From: an uncultured Alistipes sp.
GTDB lineage: Bacteria > Bacteroidota > Bacteroidia > Bacteroidales > Rikenellaceae
Assembly (NCBI RefSeq): GCF_949296715.1
Contig: NZ_CASFQD010000007.1
Location: forward strand, 1-6,156
DNA length: 6,156 bases
Reading direction: 5' to 3'
Shown: positions 1-5,334 of the stretch, one piece after another
Layout: every line of letters starts with the position of its first letter
How positions within the stretch are numbered: the first letter of the stretch is position 1
Translations under genes and position numbers: made by a program
Notes under the pieces: model-generated
The model's database searches: none
Seen by the model: the letters and a program-made list of their open reading frames with translations, nothing else
What the model was told of the DNA's origin: nothing

Positions 1-15
1 GATGATGCGCCGCGG

Positions 16-50
16 GCGGCGGGGCGGTGCCGGCGGCCGGGCCCCGCCGC
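16..50. other. GC-rich perfect inverted repeat at the window edge
   Basis: A 10-bp perfect inverted repeat (GCGGCGGGGC at 16-25, GCCCCGCCGC at 41-50) encloses a 15-base GC-rich loop. No T-run follows on either strand, so it is not a canonical intrinsic terminator. It may be the 3' end structure of a gene lying to the left. A TGA at 3-5 could be that gene's stop, but too little sequence is present to tell. Confidence 0.4.
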
Positions 51-66
51 GAAAGGCGAAAAAAGA

Positions 67-98
67 TTTGGAAATTCGGAATATACTTTCTACCTTTG
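67..98 (+). promoter_or_regulatory. Bacteroidetes-type promoter of greA
   Basis: The -33 box TTTG (67-70) and the -7 box TACCTTTG (91-98) are separated by 20 bases. This matches the Bacteroidetes primary sigma consensus TTTG/TAnnTTTG. The expected transcription start is near 104, giving a leader of about 60 nt before the greA start codon. The identical -7 octamer recurs in the next promoter at 771-778. Confidence 0.82.
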
Positions 99-113
99 TA
101 AAAGCAATGCAAT

Positions 114-151
114 GGGTTCTGGCCTTCAACGGCCAGGATTCTTGTTTTTTT
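114..151 (+). terminator. Intrinsic terminator-like hairpin inside the greA leader
   Basis: A stem of 11 pairs (114-124 with 131-141, a core of six Watson-Crick pairs CTGGCC/GGCCAG extended by five pairs including three G-U) closes a 6-base loop. It is followed after TTG by seven Ts (145-151). It lies downstream of the apparent greA promoter and upstream of the ATG at 166. Transcripts from that promoter should therefore partly terminate here, giving a short leader RNA of roughly 45-50 nt. It might alternatively be a leftover terminator of an upstream gene, but the promoter position argues against that. Confidence 0.65.
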
Positions 152-165
152 ATGTGATTTGAACT

Positions 166-642
166 ATGGCAAAAGAGACAATTTATCTGACGGCGGAGGG
201 GTACAAGAAACTCAAGGACGAACTGGACCACATGCGTTCGGTGGAGCGTCCGGCGATCTCGGCGGCCATTGCCGAGGCGCGCGACAAGGGCGACCTGTCG
301 GAGAATGCGGAGTACGATGCTGCCCGTGAGGCACAGGGCCTGCTCGAAATGCGGATCGCCAAGCTCGAAGATACGATCGCCAATGCCCGCGTGATCGACG
401 AGTCGAAGATCGACAAGAGCAAGGTGCAGATATTGAGCAAGGTGACGCTGCTGAACCACAACAACAAGAAACAGATGGTCTATACGATCGTCGCCGAGCA
501 CGAGGCCAACCTGCGCGAGGGCAAGCTCGCCATCGGTACGCCGATCGCCAAGGCGCTGCTCGGTCACAAGAAGGGCGACCGCGTGGACGTCGAGGTTCCG
601 GCCGGTACGATCCATTTCGAGATTCTCGACATCAGCATCTGA
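166..642 (+). CDS. greA: Transcription elongation factor GreA
   Basis: GreA enters the RNA polymerase secondary channel and stimulates cleavage of backtracked RNA, rescuing stalled complexes in the cytoplasm. The product is 158 residues, the same length as E. coli GreA. Residues 1 to about 77 form the antiparallel coiled coil. Its tip carries the family signature GDLSENAEYDAA (42-53), with the acidic pair D43 and E46 that coordinates the catalytic magnesium. Residues of about 80-158 form the FKBP-like domain that docks on polymerase, including the typical IGTPIAKALLGHKKGD stretch (123-138). The start at 166 gives the usual family N-terminus (MAKETIYLTAEGYKKL); no Shine-Dalgarno is evident, as is normal for the phylum. 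It appears monocistronic, with its own promoter, a terminator-like leader and a downstream terminator. The leader suggests control by premature termination. Confidence 0.97.
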   Translation: MAKETIYLTAEGYKKLKDELDHMRSVERPAISAAIAEARDKGDLSENAEYDAAREAQGLLEMRIAKLEDTIANARVIDESKIDKSKVQILSKVTLLNHNNKKQMVYTIVAEHEANLREGKLAIGTPIAKALLGHKKGDRVDVEVPAGTIHFEILDISI

Positions 643-690
643 TGCGCCCGTTCGCGGGACGGTGCCGCATGGCCCGCCCCGCGTGCAGGA

Positions 691-699
691 GGGGGGGGG
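691..699 (+). repeat. G9 homopolymer in the greA 3' UTR
   Basis: Nine consecutive Gs follow CAGGA between the greA stop and its terminator. The tract is non-coding on both strands as far as can be seen. Tracts of this length are prone to slippage. A matching C9 tract lies at 1207-1215. Confidence 0.75.
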
Positions 700-740
700 A
701 AAGAGAAGAAACAATATCCCAAATTTCAGGTATTTTTACC

Positions 741-768
741 GGACCGCCCTTGCGCGGTCCTTTTTTTT
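741..768 (+). terminator. Rho-independent terminator of greA
   Basis: A 7-bp perfect stem (GGACCGC 741-747, GCGGTCC 754-760) with a 6-base loop is followed at once by eight Ts (761-768). It lies 98 bases after the greA stop. Its right arm and T-run overlap the spacer of the next promoter. Confidence 0.9.
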
Positions 769-778
769 GCTACCTTTG
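750..778 (+). promoter_or_regulatory. Promoter of the small-protein/TonB-receptor unit
   Basis: A perfect -7 box TACCTTTG lies at 771-778. The nearest -33 candidate is TTG at 750-752, inside the loop of the greA terminator, with an 18-base spacer, a little short of the usual 19-21. The -7 box is convincing and the -33 box weak. The expected start is near 784, about 70 nt upstream of the ATG at 856. Confidence 0.65.
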
Positions 779-790
779 CCGGGTAATTAG

Positions 791-846
791 AGGAAAAAGG
801 CTCCCCGACGGGGACCGCACCGTGGCGTGCGGCGGTACTTTTCCCC
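791..846 (+). promoter_or_regulatory. Structured 5' leader, candidate three-way junction RNA
   Basis: The leader between the promoter and the ATG at 856 can fold into three helices. The closing helix pairs 792-799 with 838-844 (GG/CC, one bulged A, then AAAAG/CTTTT). Hairpin one is TCCCC/GGGGA (802-806 with 810-814, 3-base loop). Hairpin two is CCGCAC/GTGCGG (815-820 with 827-832, 6-base loop). The two hairpins abut with no linker. I do not recognise a known riboswitch class. The fold is by eye, and GC-rich DNA can form such helices by chance. Confidence 0.35.
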
Positions 847-855
847 ACCCGAAAC

Positions 856-1206
856 ATGATAAGAACCTCGCTCCAACGTCTCTTTGCCGGGCTGATGCTC
901 TCGGTGCTGCTCGCGGCCTACGCCGGGCAGCAGATCCACATCTACACGGAGGACCTGTTGCACTTCGCCTCGTTCTACGATGCGGACGGTGCGGACGATG
1001 CGGACGATGCGGACGAAACGGACGACGGCACATTTGTCGCACGGCACGATGTCGACAACTTCTGCATCTGTCCCTGTCTGGTCGAGGTGCTCTCTGCGCC
1101 GGAGTTCCGTGCCGTAGTGCTCGGCGTGCTGGAGTCGTTCGTCACGAGCTGCAAGTGCGGCGCCGCGCGGCAGGTCATCTCCCTGCGGGCTCCGCCGGCC
1201 GCCTGA
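856..1206 (+). CDS. Small secreted Asp/Cys-rich protein of unknown function
   Basis: This is a 116-residue protein whose family I do not recognise with confidence. A signal peptide is clear: RTSLQR, then a hydrophobic core at about 9-21 and a cleavage-like AYA at 21-23, so export across the inner membrane is expected. The mature part begins with GQQIHIY. It continues with an acidic tract (42-57) built from a DNA repeat, then a Cys-rich segment FCICPC with C70, C72 and C74, and a second pair C99-K-C101. H28, H36, H64 and D65 could add metal ligands. It lies 85 bases before the TonB-dependent receptor start in the same orientation, with no terminator between, so the two are probably cotranscribed. 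A role in metal or cofactor capture beside the receptor is inference only. The start at 856 is chosen because it gives an intact signal peptide and follows a promoter with a proper leader. Confidence 0.75.
   Translation: MIRTSLQRLFAGLMLSVLLAAYAGQQIHIYTEDLLHFASFYDADGADDADDADETDDGTFVARHDVDNFCICPCLVEVLSAPEFRAVVLGVLESFVTSCKCGAARQVISLRAPPAA
979..1023 (+). repeat. Five 9-bp in-frame tandem repeats (gatgcggac)
   Basis: Units are at 979-987, 988-996, 997-1005, 1006-1014 and 1015-1023. Three are exact GATGCGGAC, one has GGT for GAT, and the last has diverged to GAAACGGAC. Each unit encodes three residues: DAD, GAD, DAD, DAD, ETD. Because the unit is a multiple of three, copy-number change would lengthen or shorten the acidic tract without a frameshift. 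Confidence 0.9.
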
Positions 1207-1215
1207 CCCCCCCCC
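1207..1215 (+). repeat. C9 homopolymer directly after a stop codon
   Basis: Nine Cs begin at the base after the TGA of the small secreted protein. Slippage here would not change that protein. It could alter only the 85-base spacer before the receptor start. Confidence 0.75.
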
Positions 1216-1291
1216 TCTGATCCTTTTCGATCCGTTTTTATTCATGCCGTGCGGCGATTCCGTGCGGTCCACCCCTTTAACGATATACTCT

Positions 1292-3601
1292 ATGAAACTG
1301 CATATCGTATTGGCGCTCCTCGCGGTGTGCCTTTACACGGGTGCGTCGGGCATCGAGGCACCCACCCGAAAAAATACCGATGCCAACCTCTTCGGCCATG
1401 TCGTCGACCGCGACACCCACGAACACATCCCCTATGCCGCGGTCGCCGTACAGGGTACCACCTTCGGCACGACGACCGACGCTTCGGGGCACTATTTTCT
1501 CAAGAACCTGCCCGAAGGCGACCTCACGGTTGAGGTGCGTGCCTTGGGCTACGCGCCGCAGCAGGCAACGGTCTCGATGCGTCGCGGCGAGACCGTGGAA
1601 CTGAACTTCGAGGTGGTGCAGAGCGGCATCTCGATGGACGAGGTGGTTGTCTCGGCGAGCCGTTCGGCGACGCTGCGCCGCGAGGCCCCGGCGCTGGTGA
1701 GCGTCCTCGACGCCGACCTCTTCGTGCGGAGCAACGCCGCCTGTCTGGCGCAGGGGCTCTCGTTCCAGCCCGGCGTGCGCGTCGAGGACGACTGCCAGAA
1801 CTGCGGCTTCACGCAGGTGCGCATCAACGGCCTCGACGGCCACTATTCGCAGATACTGGTCGACTCGCATCCCGTCTTCTCGGCCCTCACGGGCGTCTAC
1901 GGGCTCGAGCAGATTCCCGCGAACATGATCGAGCGCGTCGAGGTGCTGCGCGGCGGCGGTTCGGCGCTCTTCGGGTCGTCGGCCATCGGCGGCACGATCA
2001 ACATCATCACGCGCGAGCCGACGCGCAACTCGGCGCAGCTCTCCCATACGCTCACGTCGCTCGGCGGCAGCAACTCCTACGACAACAACACGATGCTCAA
2101 CGCCTCGCTCGTCTCGGAGAGCGGCCGGGCCGGGGTCTGCGTCTTCGGGCAGAGCCGCCACCGCTCGGGTTACGACCACAACGGCGACGGATTCACCGAA
2201 CTGCCCGTGATCGAGAGCAGCTCGGTGGGCATGCGCTCCTACTACCGCACGGGGGCCTATTCGCGCATCACGGCGCAGTACCACCACATCGACGAGTATC
2301 GCCGCGGCGGCGACCGGCTCAACCGCCCGCCGCACGAGGCCCTCATCGCCGAGCAGGTAGACCATGCGATCGACGGCGGCAGCCTTTCGTTCGACGCTTC
2401 GTCGTCGGACCGCAGCGACCGCATGAACGCCTATGTCTCGTTCCAGAATACGGCCCGCAAGAGCTACTACGGCAGCAAGCAGGATGCCGACGCCTACGGC
2501 ACGACGCATGACATCACGGTCGCTTCGGGCGTGCAGTACGTCCACGCCTTCGACCGCCTGTGGTTCATGCCGTCGGAACTGACCGTCGGGGCAGAGTACA
2601 ACTTCGACCGGCTCTCGGACCGCTCGATCGGCTACGATATCGCGACCGACCAGACGGTCCACATCGCCGGGGCCTATTTCCAGAACGAATGGAAGACGAA
2701 GCGCTGGTCGCTGCTCCTGGGCGGGCGCCTCGACAAGCACAACCTCGTCGACCACGTGATCTTCAGCCCGCGCGTCAACGTGCGCTTCAACCCCTCGGAG
2801 TCGGTGAACCTGCGTGCAAGCTACGCCGGAGGCTACCGCGCCCCGCAGGCATTCGACGAGGACCTGCACATCGCCATCGTGGGCGGCAAGCGGGTGCGCA
2901 TCCGCCTGGCGGACGACCTGAAGGAGGAGCGCTCGCACAGCGTGAGCCTCTCGGCCGACCTCTACCACTCGTTCGGCAGCGTGCAGACCAACCTGCTGGT
3001 CGAGGGCTTCTACACGCGGCTCGACGACGTCTTCGCGCTGCGCGACCTGGAGGATACGGCCGACGGCGGCAAGATCAAGGAGCGTTACAACGGTTCGGGC
3101 GCCACGGTTGCCGGCGTGAATATCGAGGGCCGGGCGCTCTTCACCCGCTGGTTCGAGCTGCAGGCGGGCATGACGTGGCAGCGCAGCCGCTATGCCGAGC
3201 CCGAGCAGTGGAGCGAGGACCCCGACGTGCCGCCCGTGCGGCGGATGTTCCGCACGCCCGACTTCTACGGCTACTTCACCGCGGCACTGAAGCCCCTGCG
3301 CCGCATGGCGGTCGACGTGACGGGCACCTGCACGGGCGAGATGCTCGTGCAGCACATGGCCGGTTCGGGTGTCGCGCAGGATGTGGCGGTCACGACGCCG
3401 CGGTTCCTCGACCTGAACGTGCGGCTCGCCTACGACATCCCGCTCTACAAGGAGGTGACCATGCAGCTCTACGGCGGCGTGCAAAACCTCTTCAATGCCT
3501 ACCAGAAGGACTTTGACCGCGGAGCAGAGCGCGATTCGGGCTATGTCTACGGCCCGTCGCTGCCGCGCAGCTGGTTCGTCGGCGTGAAGTTGAGCTTCTG
3601 A
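1292..3601 (+). CDS. TonB-dependent outer-membrane receptor with CarboxypepD_reg-like N-terminal domain
   Basis: This is a TonB/ExbBD-energised outer-membrane importer of 769 residues. Residues 1 to about 20 are a signal peptide (MKLHIVLALLAVCLYTGASG). A carboxypeptidase-regulatory-like beta domain follows (about 33-112: LFGHVVDRDTHEHIPYAAV, TTTDASGHYFLKNLPEG). Next come a TonB-box-like MDEVVVSAS (115-123) and the plug (about 128-243) with QVRINGLDG, PANMIERVEVLRGG and the signature GSSAIGGTINI. The beta barrel fills the rest, contains YRAP (515-518), a box also seen in haem and siderophore receptors, and ends in SWFVGVKLSF with the terminal Phe needed for barrel assembly. An in-frame ATG at 1244 would add 16 residues ahead of the signal peptide, so 1292 is preferred. 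The plug carries an unusual CQNCG (C168, C171). The substrate is unknown; a metal, haem or siderophore is plausible, and a SusC-type glycan role is unlikely because of the length and the absence of SusD. Confidence 0.93.
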   Translation: MKLHIVLALLAVCLYTGASGIEAPTRKNTDANLFGHVVDRDTHEHIPYAAVAVQGTTFGTTTDASGHYFLKNLPEGDLTVEVRALGYAPQQATVSMRRGETVELNFEVVQSGISMDEVVVSASRSATLRREAPALVSVLDADLFVRSNAACLAQGLSFQPGVRVEDDCQNCGFTQVRINGLDGHYSQILVDSHPVFSALTGVYGLEQIPANMIERVEVLRGGGSALFGSSAIGGTINIITREPTRNSAQLSHTLTSLGGSNSYDNNTMLNASLVSESGRAGVCVFGQSRHRSGYDHNGDGFTELPVIESSSVGMRSYYRTGAYSRITAQYHHIDEYRRGGDRLNRPPHEALIAEQVDHAIDGGSLSFDASSSDRSDRMNAYVSFQNTARKSYYGSKQDADAYGTTHDITVASGVQYVHAFDRLWFMPSELTVGAEYNFDRLSDRSIGYDIATDQTVHIAGAYFQNEWKTKRWSLLLGGRLDKHNLVDHVIFSPRVNVRFNPSESVNLRASYAGGYRAPQAFDEDLHIAIVGGKRVRIRLADDLKEERSHSVSLSADLYHSFGSVQTNLLVEGFYTRLDDVFALRDLEDTADGGKIKERYNGSGATVAGVNIEGRALFTRWFELQAGMTWQRSRYAEPEQWSEDPDVPPVRRMFRTPDFYGYFTAALKPLRRMAVDVTGTCTGEMLVQHMAGSGVAQDVAVTTPRFLDLNVRLAYDIPLYKEVTMQLYGGVQNLFNAYQKDFDRGAERDSGYVYGPSLPRSWFVGVKLSF

Positions 3602-3607
3602 CCCGCC

Positions 3608-3656
3608 GTCCGGGCCGCCGCTTCCGGGCGGGCAATCCGTCCGGCGCGGCCCGGAC
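3608..3656 (+). other. Nested 3' UTR stem-loop after the TonB-dependent receptor
   Basis: An 11-bp perfect inverted repeat (GTCCGGGCCGC 3608-3618, GCGGCCCGGAC 3646-3656) encloses a second hairpin (CCGGGCGG 3624-3631 with CCGTCCGG 3637-3644, one G-U pair, 5-base loop). It begins seven bases after the receptor stop. No T-run follows, so termination is left to the next hairpin. A role in mRNA 3' end stability is possible. Confidence 0.6.
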
Positions 3657-3680
3657 CTCTTTCCGGCAGGAACCCGCACG

Positions 3681-3717
3681 AAAAAACGGCCCCGACACTG
3701 CGTCGGGGCCGTTTTTT
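3681..3717. terminator. Bidirectional intrinsic terminator between convergent genes
   Basis: A 16-bp perfect stem (3681-3696 with 3702-3717) closes a 5-base loop. One arm starts with six As and the other ends with six Ts, so a U-run follows the GC stem on both strands. It lies between the receptor stop (3601, plus strand) and the mdh stop (3742, minus strand) and should terminate both transcripts. Confidence 0.95.
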
Positions 3718-3741
3718 GCGGACCTTTCGCGGACCGGCGCC

Positions 3742-4683
3742 CTACAGGGCGTTGATCTCGTGCAGGACGTTGTTCGTCTTGCGCACGGCGGCTGCCGAGG
3801 CGGCGAACTTCTCGGCCTCCTCCTTCGTGAGGTCGAGCTTCACGATCTTCTCGATACCCTTGCGGCCGATGATTGCCGGCACGCCGATGCAGATGTCCGA
3901 CTCGCCGTACTCGCCCTCGAGGTAGCACGAGCAGGGGATCATCTTCTTCTGGTCGTTGAGGATCGACTCGACCATCATGGCTGCGGCGGCCCCCGGAGCG
4001 TACCAGGCCGACGTGCCGATGAGCTTCGTCAGCGTGGCGCCGCCGACCATCGTGTTCTGCACGGCCTCCTGCAGCTTCTTCTTCGAGGCGAACTGCGTGA
4101 CGGGCACGCCGTTGATCGTCGCCTTCGACAGCAGCGGCAGCATCGTCGTGTCGCCGTGGCCGCCGATGACCATGCCGTCGACGTTGTTGATGTTGGCACC
4201 CGTAGCCTTGGCCAGGTAGCACTTGAAGCGCGACGAATCGAGGGCGCCGCCCATGCCGATGATGCGGTTCTTCGGCAGGCCCGAGCTCTTGAGCGCCAGG
4301 TAGGTCAGCGTATCCATCGGGTTGGCCACCACGATGATGATGGCGCGGGGCGAGTACTTGATGACGTTGCCGATCACGCCCTTCATGATGTTGGCGTTCG
4401 TGCCGATCAGCTCCTCGCGCGTCATGCCCGGCTTGCGGGGGATGCCCGAGGTGATGACGACGACATCCGAACCGGCTGAAGCCTTGTAGTCGTTGGTTGC
4501 GCCGACGAGCTTCGTGTCGAAGTCCATCAGCGTGGAGGTCTGGTACATGTCGAGCATCTTGCCCTCCGAGAGTCCCTCCTTGATGTCGATGAGAACCACC
4601 TCGCTCGCCACCTCGCGGCAAGCCATCACGTTTGCGCAGGTTGCACCTACGGCGCCTGCGCCCACTACGGTAACTTTTGACAT
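3742..4683 (-). CDS. mdh: Malate dehydrogenase, LDH-like NAD-dependent type
   Basis: This cytoplasmic enzyme interconverts malate and oxaloacetate with NAD. The product is 313 residues, normal for the LDH-like MDH group. The Rossmann fold starts at residue 4 with VTVVGAGAVGAT (glycines G8, G10, G13). D33 at the end of the second strand (LID) points to NAD rather than NADP. IPRKPGMTR (81-89) has Arg at R83, the position that separates malate (Arg) from lactate (Gln) dehydrogenases, and the loop Arg R89. ALDSSRF (147-153) supplies D149 and substrate-binding R152. GGHGDT (174-179) carries the catalytic His H176. The open frame extends 35 codons further upstream, but that stretch is Arg-rich and non-homologous; the start at 4683 puts the beta strand at the N-terminus as usual. 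It follows gcvH by 128 bases with no terminator, so cotranscription is likely. No convincing promoter of its own is seen; TACACTTT at 4701-4708 is only a partial match. Confidence 0.97.
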   Translation of the reverse strand: MSKVTVVGAGAVGATCANVMACREVASEVVLIDIKEGLSEGKMLDMYQTSTLMDFDTKLVGATNDYKASAGSDVVVITSGIPRKPGMTREELIGTNANIMKGVIGNVIKYSPRAIIIVVANPMDTLTYLALKSSGLPKNRIIGMGGALDSSRFKCYLAKATGANINNVDGMVIGGHGDTTMLPLLSKATINGVPVTQFASKKKLQEAVQNTMVGGATLTKLIGTSAWYAPGAAAAMMVESILNDQKKMIPCSCYLEGEYGESDICIGVPAIIGRKGIEKIVKLDLTKEEAEKFAASAAAVRKTNNVLHEINAL

Positions 4684-4811
4684 AACGGTTTGTATTTTAT
4701 AAAGTGTACTTTCTGCTTTGCAGCGGCGGCGTGCGCCGCATGTTGCCGCTCTCCGCTCTCCGGTCCTTGTACTCCGGTCCCCGGGCACGGGCCGCCGGTG
4801 CGGCCGGGGCG
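4684..4811 (-). other. gcvH-mdh intercistronic region with stem-loop and short repeats
   Basis: This is a 128-base spacer. A 6-bp hairpin with a tetraloop (4790-4795 with 4800-4805) sits just after the gcvH stop. A smaller one (4726-4730 with 4735-4739) lies nearer mdh. A 9-base direct repeat CTCCGGTCC occurs at 4758-4766 and 4772-4780 (plus-strand reading). There is no U-run on the minus strand, so I see no terminator here. Confidence 0.45.
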
Positions 4812-5189
4812 TCAGCCGATCAGCTCCTCGTACTGTGCGGGCGTGAGCAGCGCGTCGACCTCTGCGGGGTTCGACATGCGGACCTTCACGAGCCAGCCTT
4901 CGCCGTAGGCATCCTTGTTGACGATCGAGGGGTCGGCATCGACGGCCTCGTTGAACTCCAGCACTTCGCCGCCCACGGGCAGGAAGGCGTCGCTGACGGT
5001 CTTCACGGCCTCGATCGAGCCGAAGACGTCGCCTGCGGCGAGCGTCTCGCCGACGGTCGGCACGTCCACGAAGACGATGTCGCCCAGCTGGCTCTGCGCA
5101 AAGTCGGTAATGCCGATGACGGCCACGTCACCCTCGACACGGCACCACTCGTGGTCGTTCGAGTATTTCAGATTTGCAGGTACGTTCAT
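4812..5189 (-). CDS. gcvH: Glycine cleavage system H protein
   Basis: GcvH is the lipoyl carrier of the glycine cleavage complex. Its lipoyl-lysine arm carries the aminomethyl group from the P protein to the T protein and then the dihydrolipoyl form to the L protein, in the cytoplasm. The product is 125 residues, within the family range of about 125-130. It starts with the typical NLKYSNDHEW (6-15), followed by GITDFAQSQLGDIVFVDVP (26-44). The lipoylation motif SIEAVKTVSD (58-67) places the modified lysine at K63. The C-terminal half has NKDAYGEGWLVKV (91-103), the usual NxDPYGEGWLxK region with Pro replaced by Ala. P, T and L genes are not in this window. It has its own strong promoter with an embedded inverted repeat and is probably the first gene of a gcvH-mdh unit. 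Confidence 0.97.
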   Translation of the reverse strand: MNVPANLKYSNDHEWCRVEGDVAVIGITDFAQSQLGDIVFVDVPTVGETLAAGDVFGSIEAVKTVSDAFLPVGGEVLEFNEAVDADPSIVNKDAYGEGWLVKVRMSNPAEVDALLTPAQYEELIG

Positions 5190-5231
5190 GATGTTGTTAC
5201 GATTTGGTTTGAATTTTACGGTTCACTGACG

Positions 5232-5262
5232 CAAATATAACTGTTATTTTTGTAACAGCAAA
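5232..5262 (-). promoter_or_regulatory. Promoter of gcvH
   Basis: Read on the minus strand, TTTG (5262-5259) and TATATTTG (5239-5232) are spaced by 19 bases, a complete match to TTTG/TAnnTTTG. The expected start is near 5225, leaving a leader of about 36 nt before the ATG at 5189. Confidence 0.87.
5241..5258. promoter_or_regulatory. Candidate operator inside the gcvH promoter
   Basis: CTGTTA (5241-5246) and TAACAG (5253-5258) form a perfect 6-bp inverted repeat with a 6-base AT spacer. It fills almost the whole interval between the -33 and -7 boxes. The TGTTA-N6-TAACA layout resembles a CRP/FNR-family site, but the regulator is not identifiable from this window. Confidence 0.55.
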
Positions 5263-5302
5263 GGAGTTCGCCGCTATTTTCACGGATATTTTTCGGTGAC
5301 GG

Positions 5303-5334
5303 GTTGGTATTTCCGTCCGGATTTCGTAATTTTG
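5303..5334 (+). promoter_or_regulatory. Promoter of the secreted-paralogue pair, divergent from gcvH
   Basis: The -33 candidate GTTG (5303-5306) and the -7 box TAATTTTG (5327-5334) are separated by 20 bases. The expected start is near 5341, giving a leader of about 95 nt before the ATG at 5437. Its -33 box lies about 40 bases from that of the divergent gcvH promoter. Confidence 0.7.

Noticed and set aside
979..1023. Short tandem repeat as a CRISPR array
   Set aside because: Units are 9 bp with no spacers, are in frame with a coding sequence, and no cas genes are present.
691..1215. G9 and C9 tracts as switches turning a protein on or off by frameshift
   Set aside because: Both lie outside reading frames, the C9 directly after a stop codon, so slippage would not shift any supported gene.
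642..1220. Open frame starting on the greA stop codon (ATG overlapping TGA)
   Set aside because: It runs through the G9 tract, a terminator and a promoter, then out of frame through the secreted-protein gene. The product is Arg/Cys-rich and non-protein-like.
787..1272. Minus-strand open frames opposite the small secreted protein
   Set aside because: Composition reflects the antisense of the repeat and GC codons (runs of RIVRIVRTVRI and PHRPHRPH). They overlap a better supported plus-strand gene and its leader.
1244..1291. Upstream ATG start for the TonB-dependent receptor
   Set aside because: It would place 16 polar residues before the signal peptide. The ATG at 1292 gives a normal export signal.
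2560..3516. Plus-strand 318-codon open frame inside the receptor gene
   Set aside because: Out-of-frame shadow of the receptor, Arg/Pro/Gly-rich, with no promoter or start context.
3760..4479. Plus-strand 239-codon open frame opposite mdh
   Set aside because: Antisense shadow of a clear malate dehydrogenase with repetitive low-complexity His/Asp/Arg/Val composition.
1277..4621. Very long antisense open frame (1114 codons, minus strand) across the receptor and part of mdh
   Set aside because: It lies opposite the receptor and in another frame of mdh, is rich in Arg/Ala/His/Val as expected from GC-biased antisense codons, and shows no recognisable domain.
4684..4788. N-terminal extension of malate dehydrogenase by 35 codons
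   Set aside because: The extension is Arg-rich, overlaps the intercistronic repeats and would displace the nucleotide-binding strand from the N-terminus where the family has it.
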